From contig NZ_JAJGAK010000001.1 in the NCBI RefSeq assembly GCF_020866925.1, positions 1,718,189 through 1,782,188 on the forward strand: 64,000 bases of DNA, in the 5' to 3' direction. Below, piece by piece: positions 8,529-16,549 of the stretch. The notes below the pieces were generated by a model. That model saw only the letters and a program-made list of their open reading frames with translations, was not told where the DNA came from and did no database searches. The translations under genes were made by a program, and so were the position numbers. This DNA comes from Noviluteimonas lactosilytica. GTDB taxonomy: Bacteria > Pseudomonadota > Gammaproteobacteria > Xanthomonadales > Xanthomonadaceae. The number at the start of each line of letters is the position of its first letter. Position 1 is the stretch's first letter.

Positions 8529-8557
8529 AAAAAGCCCGGCAATCGCCGGGCTTTTTT
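8529..8557. terminator. Bidirectional rho-independent terminator
   Basis: The stem GCCCGGC / GCCGGGC with an AATC loop is flanked by A5 on one side and T6 on the other. It would end transcription of both the upstream TonB-domain gene and the convergent ABC permease gene. Confidence 0.9.
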
Positions 8558-8581
8558 GTTGAACGCCACGTTGCTCGCGCG

Positions 8582-9760
8582 TCACGCCGAGATCGCGAGT
8601 CGCTCCTGGTGGTAACGCCGCGTCGCGGCGAGCCACAACACCAACGCAAGGCCGAAGCCCGCGACGAGATACACGACCCACTGCATCGGTTCGATGCCTT
8701 CGCCGCGCACGACCTTCAGCAACATCTGGTTCTGCGCGAGGAACGGCACGGTGAACATCCACAACTGATTCTTCACCGGGCTCACCATCAACGCGATGGT
8801 CGGGATCATCGGCAGCAGCATGAGCACGCTCATGTAGCTCTGCGCTTCCTTCACCGACTTCGCGCCCGCCGCGATGAACGTCAGCAGCGACGTGCCGATG
8901 AACAACATCGGCAGCAGGATCAGCAGCATCTTGCCGACCGCGGGCAGGCTCACGTCCATGTTGCGGCCGATGCCCGGCGAGAACGCCGCGCCGATCTTGA
9001 ACGCGATCAGCGTGAGCAACAGCGACGTCGCACCCACCGCACACGCCGCCGCGATCTTGCCCGTCACCACCGCACCGCGATGCGCGGGCGTTGCGAGCAA
9101 CGGTTCGAGCGACTGGCGTTCGCGTTCGCCCGCGGTCGTGTCGATGATCAGGTACGCACCACCGATGAACGCGCTGAGGATCAGCAGGTATGGCAGGAAC
9201 GCCATCACCATGCCGCGCCGCGCTTCCGGCGTCGACAGATCCTTGTGCGCGACCGCGAGCGGCGCACCGACACTCGGATTCATGCCGCGCGCAAGCAGGC
9301 GCAACGCGCCGACCTGCGACCCGTACTGCGTCAACGCCGCCTCGATGCGACGTACCGGGATCTCCGAATCCTGGCGCGTGCTGTCGTGCACGATCTCCAC
9401 CAGCGCCGGCGAACCCGCGTGCCAATCCTTCGAGAAGTCGTCGCCGATGCGCAGGTACACATCCTCCACCTGCGTGCGGATCGCGGTATCGAGGTCGCCG
9501 TCGAACTGCTTGCGATGGATGCCCTGGCCCGCGAGCCACGCGACGAGGTTCGGCGCGCGCTCCACGCCCACCATCGGCACTTCGAGCGGCTTCTCGATCT
9601 GGCTCTTCGCGCGCGTCTCGGCGAGCGTGAGGATGCCGAGCATGATCGCCGGCGTCAGCAACGGACCGAGCACCAGCGCGAGCATCAACGTCCGCCGGTC
9701 GCGCACGAACTCGAGCAGCTCCTTCATCACGATCGTTCTGATCGAATGCATGGACTTCAT
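8582..9760 (-). CDS. ABC-2 type exporter permease (NatB-like)
   Basis: A 392-residue membrane protein: one N-terminal membrane segment (about 24-46), a large extracytoplasmic domain (about 50-180) and five to six membrane segments towards the C-terminus, with GERERQSLEPLLATP around residues 214-228. This is the layout of NatB/YhaP-type permeases linked to sodium or drug export. The ATG at 9760 overlaps the stop of the ATPase gene (ATGA), so the two are translationally coupled. It is the last gene of a hydrolase-ATPase-permease operon. The substrate cannot be told from the sequence. Confidence 0.9.
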   Translation of the reverse strand: MKSMHSIRTIVMKELLEFVRDRRTLMLALVLGPLLTPAIMLGILTLAETRAKSQIEKPLEVPMVGVERAPNLVAWLAGQGIHRKQFDGDLDTAIRTQVEDVYLRIGDDFSKDWHAGSPALVEIVHDSTRQDSEIPVRRIEAALTQYGSQVGALRLLARGMNPSVGAPLAVAHKDLSTPEARRGMVMAFLPYLLILSAFIGGAYLIIDTTAGERERQSLEPLLATPAHRGAVVTGKIAAACAVGATSLLLTLIAFKIGAAFSPGIGRNMDVSLPAVGKMLLILLPMLFIGTSLLTFIAAGAKSVKEAQSYMSVLMLLPMIPTIALMVSPVKNQLWMFTVPFLAQNQMLLKVVRGEGIEPMQWVVYLVAGFGLALVLWLAATRRYHQERLAISA

Positions 9761-10512
9761 GCGTGCAGCCCCTCTTCCGAACCGATCAGGCGAACGAACG
9801 CGTCTTCCAGGTTCGACTCCCCCGTCTGCGTGCGCAGGTCATCCGCGGTGCCCTGCGCGACGACGCGACCATGCGCGATCACCACGATGCGATCGCATAA
9901 CGCCGCGACCTCCTGCATGATGTGGCTGGAGAAGATCACGCAACGTCCTTCCGCGCGAAGCTGGCGCAGGAAGTCGCGCAGGCCGCGCGTGGTCATCACG
10001 TCGAGCCCGTTGGTCGGCTCGTCGAGGATCACGTTGCGCGGATCGTGCACGAGTGCGCGCGCGATCGCGGTCTTGGTGCGCTGGCCCTGCGAGAAGCCTT
10101 CGGTCTGGCGATCGAGGAAGTCGTCCATCTGCAACGCCGTCGACAACGCGCGCGTGCGCGCTTCGATCGTCGCCGCATCCAGCCCGTGCAACTCGCCGAA
10201 GTAACGGATGTTCTCGCGCGCGGTGAGGCGCTTGTACACGCCGCGCGCATCCGGCAACACGCCGAGCGCGCGACGCGCGGCTTCGGCATCGGCGGCGACA
10301 TCCTTGCCGTCGACCAACACGCGCCCGCTCTCGGGCTGCATCAGCGTGTACAGCATGCGCAGCGTCGTGGTCTTGCCCGCGCCATTGGGGCCGAGCAGGC
10401 CGGTGATTTCACCGTCGCGCGCTTCGAAGCCCACGTCGTCGACCGCGACGACCGGCGCCTTGTCCTTGCCCTTGCCGGGGAAGGTCTTGCGGAGATGTTC
10501 GGCAGCGATCAT
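9757..10512 (-). CDS. ABC transporter ATP-binding protein (NatA-like)
   Basis: A 251-residue ATPase with Walker A GPNGAGKTT (41-49), an ABC signature FSQGQRTK and Walker B with LDEPTNGLD. It powers the adjoining permease. The ATG at 10512 overlaps the TGA of the upstream hydrolase gene (TGATG), supporting this start; an ATG four codons earlier is possible. The family resembles NatA sodium exporters and bacitracin-type exporters, but the transported substrate is unknown. Confidence 0.92.
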   Translation of the reverse strand: MIAAEHLRKTFPGKGKDKAPVVAVDDVGFEARDGEITGLLGPNGAGKTTTLRMLYTLMQPESGRVLVDGKDVAADAEAARRALGVLPDARGVYKRLTARENIRYFGELHGLDAATIEARTRALSTALQMDDFLDRQTEGFSQGQRTKTAIARALVHDPRNVILDEPTNGLDVMTTRGLRDFLRQLRAEGRCVIFSSHIMQEVAALCDRIVVIAHGRVVAQGTADDLRTQTGESNLEDAFVRLIGSEEGLHA

Positions 10513-12056
10513 CAGGGTTCCCATCCATTGAACGAAGTGAACGGCGGCGTGTAGACGAGGCTGTCGAGGCACTTCGCATCGAGCGCCTTCGCGTCCGCCG
10601 TTTCCAGGAATTGCGCGAACAGTTTCGGCATGCAGCCCACCGCGATCACGTTGTGGCCCTGCCCGCGCAGCACGAGCGCGCGACCCTTCGGCAGGTGCTT
10701 GACCACCGCGTCCGCGTAGCTCGGCGGCGTCACCGGATCGAGTTCGCCCGACAGCAGCAGCGCAGGCACCTGCGTCGCGAGCGGCGCATGGAAATCCTTC
10801 GGCATCGTGCCGCGCGGCCACACCGCGCACTGCGCCTGCATCAGATCGACCAGCGAGTTGCCCAGGATCGACGACGCCATCGATTCATCGACGCGCAACC
10901 CTGCCGCATCTTCCGTGCACACGACCGACAACTGCATGCCGTACATCATCGAGTCGGCCATCGATCCGCTGAGCATCTTCGACAGCGACATCAGGCCTTC
11001 GTAACGACCTTCGTCCGCTTCGTGCAGCAGCAGCGGCAGGATCGACGATGCGATCGGCGCATACGCATACATGCGCGCAAGGCCCGCGACGTGGCCCGGA
11101 CGCAGGTACTCTTCCTGCATCTGCCCCGTGGCGGCATCGCGGAAGCGCACCAGCGGCGACTCCGCGCGCAGCTTCGCCATCAACGCATCGAGGCGCTTGC
11201 GCGGATCGCCGAGCGCCTTCGTGCAACCCGGCGTCTTGGCGCAACGACCGAACTGCAGGTCGAGCGCGGTCTCGAGGTTCCGCGCGAAATCGTTGCCGAG
11301 GAAGATCGCGTTGGGCGCGACCGAATCGAGCACGATCGTGCGCGTGTGCTGCGGGTAGCGCATCGCGTATTGCTGCGCGACACGCGTGCCGTACGACACG
11401 CCCATCAGGTTCACGTGCTGCGCACCGATGGCTTCGCGCACTTCGTCGAGATCGCGGATCGCATCGGTCGTCGTGTAGAAACGCAGGTCGGCGCGCTTCG
11501 CGAGCTGGTCGCGGCAGCGTTCCGCCATCCGACGCGCGGCGTCGGGCGACTCGTCCGGATCTTCCGACGGCTTGCCTTCGTCGTCGGCATCGCACTGCAA
11601 CGGATTCGACCGCCCCGTGCCGCGCTGGTCGACGAGGAGCAGGTCGCGGTTCTTGCGCACGTCCTTGAACGCCGGCACCAGCGCCGCGAAGCTTTCCGTC
11701 GCCGACTGCCCCGGCCCGCCCGCGATCAGGAAAACCGGATCGGGGTCGTGGTTGCCGGATTCGTCGGCGGGCAGCCAGGCGATGTTGAGCGCGATGCGGC
11801 GGCCATTCGGCGCCGCGGGATTCTCCAGCACCGACAACGTGCCGCACTGCGCTTCCACGCTCGCCGCGCCCATCGGCGGCGACAGCGTGCAAGGCCTGAA
11901 CGCGATGCGACCGAGCCTGCGTTCGGGTGCGGGTTGCGCGGCCACCGGCTTCGGTGGTCCCGCGGTTTTCTCGGGCTGCCGCTGCTGCAAGGCGCGGTAG
12001 CCGAACAGGCCGGCCACGACGGCCAGCGCCAGGATGAAGCGTGTCTTCCGGGACAT
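10512..12056 (-). CDS. Alpha/beta hydrolase, proline iminopeptidase/TAP-like
   Basis: A 514-residue exported hydrolase with an N-terminal membrane or signal segment (residues 6-20). The alpha/beta core has the oxyanion motif GGPGQS (113-118), nucleophile GVSYG with Ser221, an acid in SGELDPVTPP and a catalytic His in GQGHNVI near the C-terminus, with a TAP-like C-terminal domain. Related enzymes remove N-terminal residues or tripeptides from peptides. Several Cys residues suggest disulfides in the periplasm. It is the first gene of a coupled operon with an ABC exporter (TGATG overlap), suggesting that peptide processing and export are linked. Confidence 0.88.
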   Translation of the reverse strand: MSRKTRFILALAVVAGLFGYRALQQRQPEKTAGPPKPVAAQPAPERRLGRIAFRPCTLSPPMGAASVEAQCGTLSVLENPAAPNGRRIALNIAWLPADESGNHDPDPVFLIAGGPGQSATESFAALVPAFKDVRKNRDLLLVDQRGTGRSNPLQCDADDEGKPSEDPDESPDAARRMAERCRDQLAKRADLRFYTTTDAIRDLDEVREAIGAQHVNLMGVSYGTRVAQQYAMRYPQHTRTIVLDSVAPNAIFLGNDFARNLETALDLQFGRCAKTPGCTKALGDPRKRLDALMAKLRAESPLVRFRDAATGQMQEEYLRPGHVAGLARMYAYAPIASSILPLLLHEADEGRYEGLMSLSKMLSGSMADSMMYGMQLSVVCTEDAAGLRVDESMASSILGNSLVDLMQAQCAVWPRGTMPKDFHAPLATQVPALLLSGELDPVTPPSYADAVVKHLPKGRALVLRGQGHNVIAVGCMPKLFAQFLETADAKALDAKCLDSLVYTPPFTSFNGWEP

Positions 12057-12132
12057 CGGTGCGTTACCCCTCCACTCGTTGCTTCCAGCATGACAGGACG
12101 CAACGGCGGGCGGAACGTGACCGAAGGGACGG

Positions 12133-12945
12133 CTACTTGCTGCTGACGTACTTCTCGCGTCGGATCTGCTGGACGGGCAGGCCGTCGGCCTTCAGCGCCT
12201 CGAAGCACGCGTCGACCATGTTCGGGTTGCCGCACAGGTACGCGATGTCCTTCACGGCGTCGGGCGCGAACTCGCCGAGGAACTGCTGCACGTAACCATG
12301 GCGCACATCGGCGTGCGCGTGCGGCGAATCGGCGGCCGGCAATTCGCGCGAGAAGCACGGCACGAAGCGGAAGTGCGCCGGATGCTTGCTCGCGAACGCG
12401 CGGAACTCTTCGCCGTACAGCAATTCGACCGGCGTGCGCGCACCGAACAACAGCACGACTTCGATCCCGCGCTCGGCGATGAGCTGTTCGATCTGCGGCA
12501 GCATCGCGCGATACGGCGTCACGCCCGTGCCCGTGCCGATCAGCAGGTAACGCTGGTTCGCGTCGGCGGGCATCAGGCAGAAGCGGCCATACGGACCGCT
12601 CGCATCGACCAGGCCGCCTTCGTCGAGGCCTTCGAACAACGCGGTCGCCGCGCCGCCGGACACGTAGCTCACCGCGATCTCGACCGCTTCGCCCGGACCG
12701 AGCGCGTGGTCGTGGATGGTCGCGAGCGAATAGCTGCGCTTGGTCGCCGTGCCGTCCGCGTAATGGAAGTGCACCTGCAGGAACTGGCCGGGGATGAAGT
12801 CGAGCGGCTGGCCGTCGTCGCGCTGGAAGGTCAGGTGCGCGACGGTCGGCGCCAGCATGCGGCGCGCGGTGAGCTTGAGCGGGAAGTGGACGATGGCCAA
12901 GGCGTTGGGATTCTTTGTGCAACGGACCGTGGCGCCGGGCGCCAC
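12133..12945 (-). CDS. fpr: Ferredoxin--NADP reductase family flavoprotein
   Basis: A 270-residue FAD-dependent oxidoreductase. The FAD-binding barrel contains PGQFLQVHF and the RSYSLATIHD motif, and the NAD(P)-binding half has GTGTGVTPYRAM, with a C-terminal tail KYVSSK. It transfers electrons between NADPH and ferredoxin or flavodoxin. The start is uncertain: the GTG at 12945 is used here, while a TTG at 12900 (giving LAIVHFPLKLTARRM) would give 255 residues and fits family N-termini better. The gene is divergent from an ABC operon, and a -10-like TATACT lies between them. Confidence 0.87.
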   Translation of the reverse strand: MAPGATVRCTKNPNALAIVHFPLKLTARRMLAPTVAHLTFQRDDGQPLDFIPGQFLQVHFHYADGTATKRSYSLATIHDHALGPGEAVEIAVSYVSGGAATALFEGLDEGGLVDASGPYGRFCLMPADANQRYLLIGTGTGVTPYRAMLPQIEQLIAERGIEVVLLFGARTPVELLYGEEFRAFASKHPAHFRFVPCFSRELPAADSPHAHADVRHGYVQQFLGEFAPDAVKDIAYLCGNPNMVDACFEALKADGLPVQQIRREKYVSSK

Positions 12946-12956
12946 ACGGGGCCGCC

Positions 12957-12962
12957 TATACT
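12957..12962 (+). promoter_or_regulatory. Possible -10 element of the ABC exporter operon
   Basis: TATACT at 12957-12962 lies 44 bases before the ATPase start. The opposite strand reads TAGTAT over nearly the same bases, so it could also serve the divergent reductase gene. No clear -35 was found for either direction. Confidence 0.35.
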
Positions 12963-13006
12963 ACCGGCTTCGCCGCAGGGCCTGCGGCCGGACCCCGTCT
13001 TCACGC

Positions 13007-13957
13007 ATGTCCCCCGACGCAACGCCCCATGCCCTCGCGCCCGCGCTCAGCGTGCGCGACCTCCGCAAGACCTACGACAACGGCGTCCAGGCGCTCAAGG
13101 GCGTTTCGCTCGACGTGCGCCCCGGCGACTTCTTCGCCCTGCTCGGCCCCAACGGCGCGGGCAAGTCCACGCTCATCGGCATCGTCAGCTCGCTGGTGAA
13201 CAAGAGCGCGGGCGACGTCGAGATCTTCGGCGTGGACATCAACCGCCAGCGCGGCGAAGCGATGCGCCTGGTCGGCCTGGTGCCGCAGGAAATCAACTTC
13301 AACCTGTTCGAGAAGCCCTTCGACATCCTGTGCAACTACGCGGGCTTCTACGGGATTCCGCGCGAAGAGGCCGCCGCACGGGCCGAAGAAGAACTCCGCC
13401 GCGCGCACCTGTGGGAGAAGGCGCAGGTCATGTCGCGCACGCTGTCGGGCGGCATGAAGCGTCGCCTGATGATCGCGCGCGCGATGATGACGCGGCCGCG
13501 CCTGCTGATCCTCGACGAACCCACCGCGGGCGTCGACATCGAGATCCGCCGCGGCATGTGGAAGACGCTGCGCGAGATCAACGGCGCGGGCACGACGATC
13601 ATCCTCACCACGCACTACCTCGAAGAAGCCGAGAGCCTGTGCCGGCACCTGGCGATCATCGACAAGGGCACGATCATCCAGCAGGGGTCGATGAAGAAGC
13701 TGCTCTCGCAGCTCGACGTCGAAGGCTTCCTGTTCGACATCGATGGCGACGTGCCGCACGCGCTGCCCGACATCACGGGCACGAAGCTCGAACGCGTCGA
13801 CGACCACACGATCGATCTCGAGATGCCGCGCGCGATGGATCTCAACCGCGTATTCGATGCGCTGAACGCCGCCGGCATCCGCGTGCGTTCGATGCGCACC
13901 AAGTCCAACCGACTCGAAGAGCTCTTCGTGCGAATGACGTCGAGGGAAGGCCAGTGA
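13007..13957 (+). CDS. ABC transporter ATP-binding protein
   Basis: A 316-residue ATPase with Walker A GPNGAGKS (47-54), signature LSGGMKRR, and DEPTAGVD in Walker B. A C-terminal extension of about 90 residues is typical of the YadG/DrrA group. It pairs with the downstream ABC-2 permease, whose GTG start overlaps this gene's stop (GTGA). The ATG at 13007 (MSPDATPHAL) is the last before the conserved domain. The likely function is export of a lipid, polysaccharide or drug; the substrate is unknown. Confidence 0.92.
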   Translation: MSPDATPHALAPALSVRDLRKTYDNGVQALKGVSLDVRPGDFFALLGPNGAGKSTLIGIVSSLVNKSAGDVEIFGVDINRQRGEAMRLVGLVPQEINFNLFEKPFDILCNYAGFYGIPREEAAARAEEELRRAHLWEKAQVMSRTLSGGMKRRLMIARAMMTRPRLLILDEPTAGVDIEIRRGMWKTLREINGAGTTIILTTHYLEEAESLCRHLAIIDKGTIIQQGSMKKLLSQLDVEGFLFDIDGDVPHALPDITGTKLERVDDHTIDLEMPRAMDLNRVFDALNAAGIRVRSMRTKSNRLEELFVRMTSREGQ

Positions 13958-14760
13958 ACACCACCGTCGCCGCACCCGAAAACGCATCGAATGCGCGCCG
14001 CCACTGGGTCGCGCTGGGCACCATCGTGCGCCGCGAAGTGACGCGCATCCTGCGCATCTGGGCGCAGACGCTGGTGCCGCCGGCGATCACGATGACGCTG
14101 TATTTCCTGATCTTCGGCGGGCTGATCGGTTCGCGCGTCGGCGAGATGGACGGCATCCGCTACATGGATTTCATCGTGCCGGGCCTGGTGATGATGAGCG
14201 TCATCCAGAACAGCTACGGCAACATTTCCTCGTCGTTCTTCGGCGCGAAGTTCGGTCGCCACGTCGAGGAGCTGTTGGTGAGCCCGATGCCGAACGCGGT
14301 GATCCTCGGCGGCTACGTCGCCGGCGCCGTGCTGCGCGGCCTGATGGTCGGCGTCATCGTGCTCGCGATCGCGATGCTGTTCACCCGCGTCAGCATCCCG
14401 CATCCGCTGGTCACGCTCACCACGGTGATCCTCGGCGCGACGATCTTCTCGCTCGCCGGCTTCGTCAACGCGGTGTACGCGAAGAAGTTCGACGACATCG
14501 CGATCGTGCCGACCTTCATCCTCACCCCGCTCACCTACCTCGGCGGCGTGTTCTATTCGGTGAAGCTGCTGCCGGGCTGGGCCGAGACGCTCACCCACCT
14601 CAACCCGATCTTCTACATGGTCAACGCCTTCCGCTACGGCCTGCTGGGCGTGAGCGACGTGCCGCTGTGGGTCGCGTATGCGTTGATGCTCGGGTTCGTC
14701 GCCGCGCTGTCGGCGCTCGGGCTGTGGCTGCTCAAGCGCGGCATCGGCCTGCGCAGCTGA
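13954..14760 (+). CDS. ABC-2 type transporter permease (YadH-like)
   Basis: A 268-residue integral membrane protein with six predicted membrane segments. It carries the YadH/NodJ-type stretch LTPLTYLGGVFYSVKLLP and HLNPIFYMVNAFRYG near the C-terminus. It starts at GTG overlapping the ATPase stop codon by four bases, with GAGGGAAGG just upstream as ribosome-binding site. Together with the preceding ATPase it forms a two-gene exporter resembling YadGH of Escherichia coli. Confidence 0.92.
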   Translation: MNTTVAAPENASNARRHWVALGTIVRREVTRILRIWAQTLVPPAITMTLYFLIFGGLIGSRVGEMDGIRYMDFIVPGLVMMSVIQNSYGNISSSFFGAKFGRHVEELLVSPMPNAVILGGYVAGAVLRGLMVGVIVLAIAMLFTRVSIPHPLVTLTTVILGATIFSLAGFVNAVYAKKFDDIAIVPTFILTPLTYLGGVFYSVKLLPGWAETLTHLNPIFYMVNAFRYGLLGVSDVPLWVAYALMLGFVAALSALGLWLLKRGIGLRS

Positions 14761-14806
14761 GCTAGACTTGGCCACCGGCGTGGGGACGCCGAGGGGAACC
14801 AACGCA

Positions 14807-15721
14807 ATGAAATGGAGCAGCATCGTGCTGCCCGGCCTGCTGGCCGTGGCAGGGGGCGCGTTCGCGCAGGACGCATCGCAGGAAGAAGCCGCCAAGCGCC
14901 AGGCGGAACAACTGGTCGCATCGCTGCATTGGAAGGAAGGCGAGATCGCCGTGCCTTCGGCCGACGCGAAGTTCAGGCTCGGGTCGCAGTTCCACTATCT
15001 CGAAGCGAGCGACGCGCAGAAGGTCCTCGAAGACCTGTGGGGCAATCCGCCCGACGACACCGTGCTCGGCATGGTCGTGCCGAAATCGCACGGGTTGATG
15101 GACGACGCCAGCTGGGCGGTGGTCGTGACGTATTCCGACGACGGTTACGTGTCGGATGAAGACGCCAAGTCGATCGACTACGCCGAACTGCTCAGCGACA
15201 TGCAGGAAGAGATCAAGGACGAGAACGAAGCGCGCAAGGACGCCGGCTACGAAGGCCTCACGCTGCACCGCTGGGCCGAGCAACCGCATTACGACGCATC
15301 GAACAAGAAGTTGTACTGGGCGAAGGACCTCGAGTTCGAAGGCAGCGAAGGCCACACGCTCAACTACGACATCCGCGTGCTCGGTCGCGGCGGTTATCTC
15401 AGCCTCAACGCGGTCGCCAACATGGAATCGCTGCCGGAAGTGCGCGCCGACATGCAGCAACTGCTGCCGATGGTCGAGTTCGATCCGGGCGCGCGCTATG
15501 CCGACTACAACGCGAAGACCGACAAGGTCGCGGCCTACGGCATCGCGGCGCTCGTCGGCGGCGGGGTCGCGGCGAAGGCCGGCCTGTTCGGCAAGCTCGG
15601 CGTGCTGCTGCTCGGCCTCAAGAAGCTGCTGATCCCGATCGGCCTCGTGCTCGCGGCGTTCGGCAAGAAGATCGTCGGCTTCTTCACCGGCGACAAGGAC
15701 CGGTCGAAGACCGTCCGCTGA
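14807..15721 (+). CDS. DUF2167 family membrane protein
   Basis: A 304-residue protein with a cleavable signal peptide (residues 1-20, cut near AFAQ), a DUF2167-type domain (about residues 30-230, including LHWKEGEI and YSDDGYVSDEDA) and two C-terminal hydrophobic segments (about 244-262 and 267-287). The function of the family is unknown. GAGGGG lies upstream of the chosen ATG, and a -10-like TAGACT occurs at 14763-14768. The stop codon is one base from that of the convergent tatD. Confidence 0.8.
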   Translation: MKWSSIVLPGLLAVAGGAFAQDASQEEAAKRQAEQLVASLHWKEGEIAVPSADAKFRLGSQFHYLEASDAQKVLEDLWGNPPDDTVLGMVVPKSHGLMDDASWAVVVTYSDDGYVSDEDAKSIDYAELLSDMQEEIKDENEARKDAGYEGLTLHRWAEQPHYDASNKKLYWAKDLEFEGSEGHTLNYDIRVLGRGGYLSLNAVANMESLPEVRADMQQLLPMVEFDPGARYADYNAKTDKVAAYGIAALVGGGVAAKAGLFGKLGVLLLGLKKLLIPIGLVLAAFGKKIVGFFTGDKDRSKTVR

Positions 15722-15722
15722 G

Positions 15723-16508
15723 TCAGGGCAGGCGGAAGAAAGCGTTCGCCGCCGCGGTCGTCGCGGCGGCGACGCTCTCCACCGACTCGCCGCGATCGCG
15801 CGCGAGTTCTTCCACGATGTGCGCGAGGTACATCGGCTCGTTGCGTCGATGCGAAGGCTGCGGACGCACCGTGCGCGGCAGCAGGTACGGCGCGTCGGTT
15901 TCGATCATCAAACGATTCGCGGGAATGTGCTTCACCAGTTCGCGCAGGTGCAGGCCGCGGCGTTCGTCGCACAGCCAGCCCGTGATGCCGACGCGCCAAT
16001 CCTGGTCGAGGTAGTCGAACAACTCCTCGCGCGTCCCCGTGAAGCAATGCACGACAGACGGCGCGAGCTTGCCGTCGAACTGCTTCATGATCGCCATGAA
16101 ATCCGCGTGCGCGTCACGCTGGTGGAGGAACAACGGCTTGCCCGTGTCGACGGCGATCTGCAACTGCAATTCGAAGGCGCGGCGCTGCGCCGGACGCGGC
16201 GAGAAATCGCGGAAGTAATCGAGCCCGCATTCGCCGACCGCGACGACTTCGGGCAGCGCCTGCAACGCGCGCATCTCCGCGTCGCACTCGGCCGTGTATT
16301 CGGTCGCGTGATGCGGATGCACGCCCGCGGTGGCGAACAGCTCGCCCGGGTGTGTGCGTGCGAGTTCGGCCGCCTTCGGCGAGTGCTCGCGGCTCGCGCC
16401 GGTGACGATCATGCGCGACACGCCGGCCGCACGCGCGCGTTGCATCACGGCGTCGCGGTCGTGGTCGAAGCTGTCGTGGGTGAGGTTGGCGCCGATGTCG
16501 ATGAGCAT
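15723..16508 (-). CDS. tatD: TatD family 3'-5' DNA exonuclease
   Basis: A 261-residue TIM-barrel metallohydrolase close in sequence to Escherichia coli TatD: MLIDIGANLT, AGVHPHH, VGECGLDYFRDFSP, HCFTGTRE, IGITGWLCDERRG and IETDAPYLLPR. TatD proteins are Mg-dependent 3'-5' exonucleases linked to DNA repair and, in some organisms, to DNA fragmentation. The ATG giving MLIDIGANLT is preferred over an upstream in-frame start. The gene is divergent from hrpB with 41 bases between the starts, and converges on the DUF2167 gene. Confidence 0.93.
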   Translation of the reverse strand: MLIDIGANLTHDSFDHDRDAVMQRARAAGVSRMIVTGASREHSPKAAELARTHPGELFATAGVHPHHATEYTAECDAEMRALQALPEVVAVGECGLDYFRDFSPRPAQRRAFELQLQIAVDTGKPLFLHQRDAHADFMAIMKQFDGKLAPSVVHCFTGTREELFDYLDQDWRVGITGWLCDERRGLHLRELVKHIPANRLMIETDAPYLLPRTVRPQPSHRRNEPMYLAHIVEELARDRGESVESVAAATTAAANAFFRLP

Positions 16509-16537
16509 ATGGGCGGCAAGTTTACCGGCCGGCACCG

Positions 16538-16543
16538 TAGACT
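16538..16543 (+). promoter_or_regulatory. -10-like TAGACT directly before hrpB
   Basis: TAGACT ends six bases before the GTG at 16550. If used as a -10 element, transcription would start at or next to the start codon and the hrpB mRNA would be leaderless. No Shine-Dalgarno sequence is present before the GTG. Confidence 0.4.
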
Positions 16544-16549
16544 TCGTGC

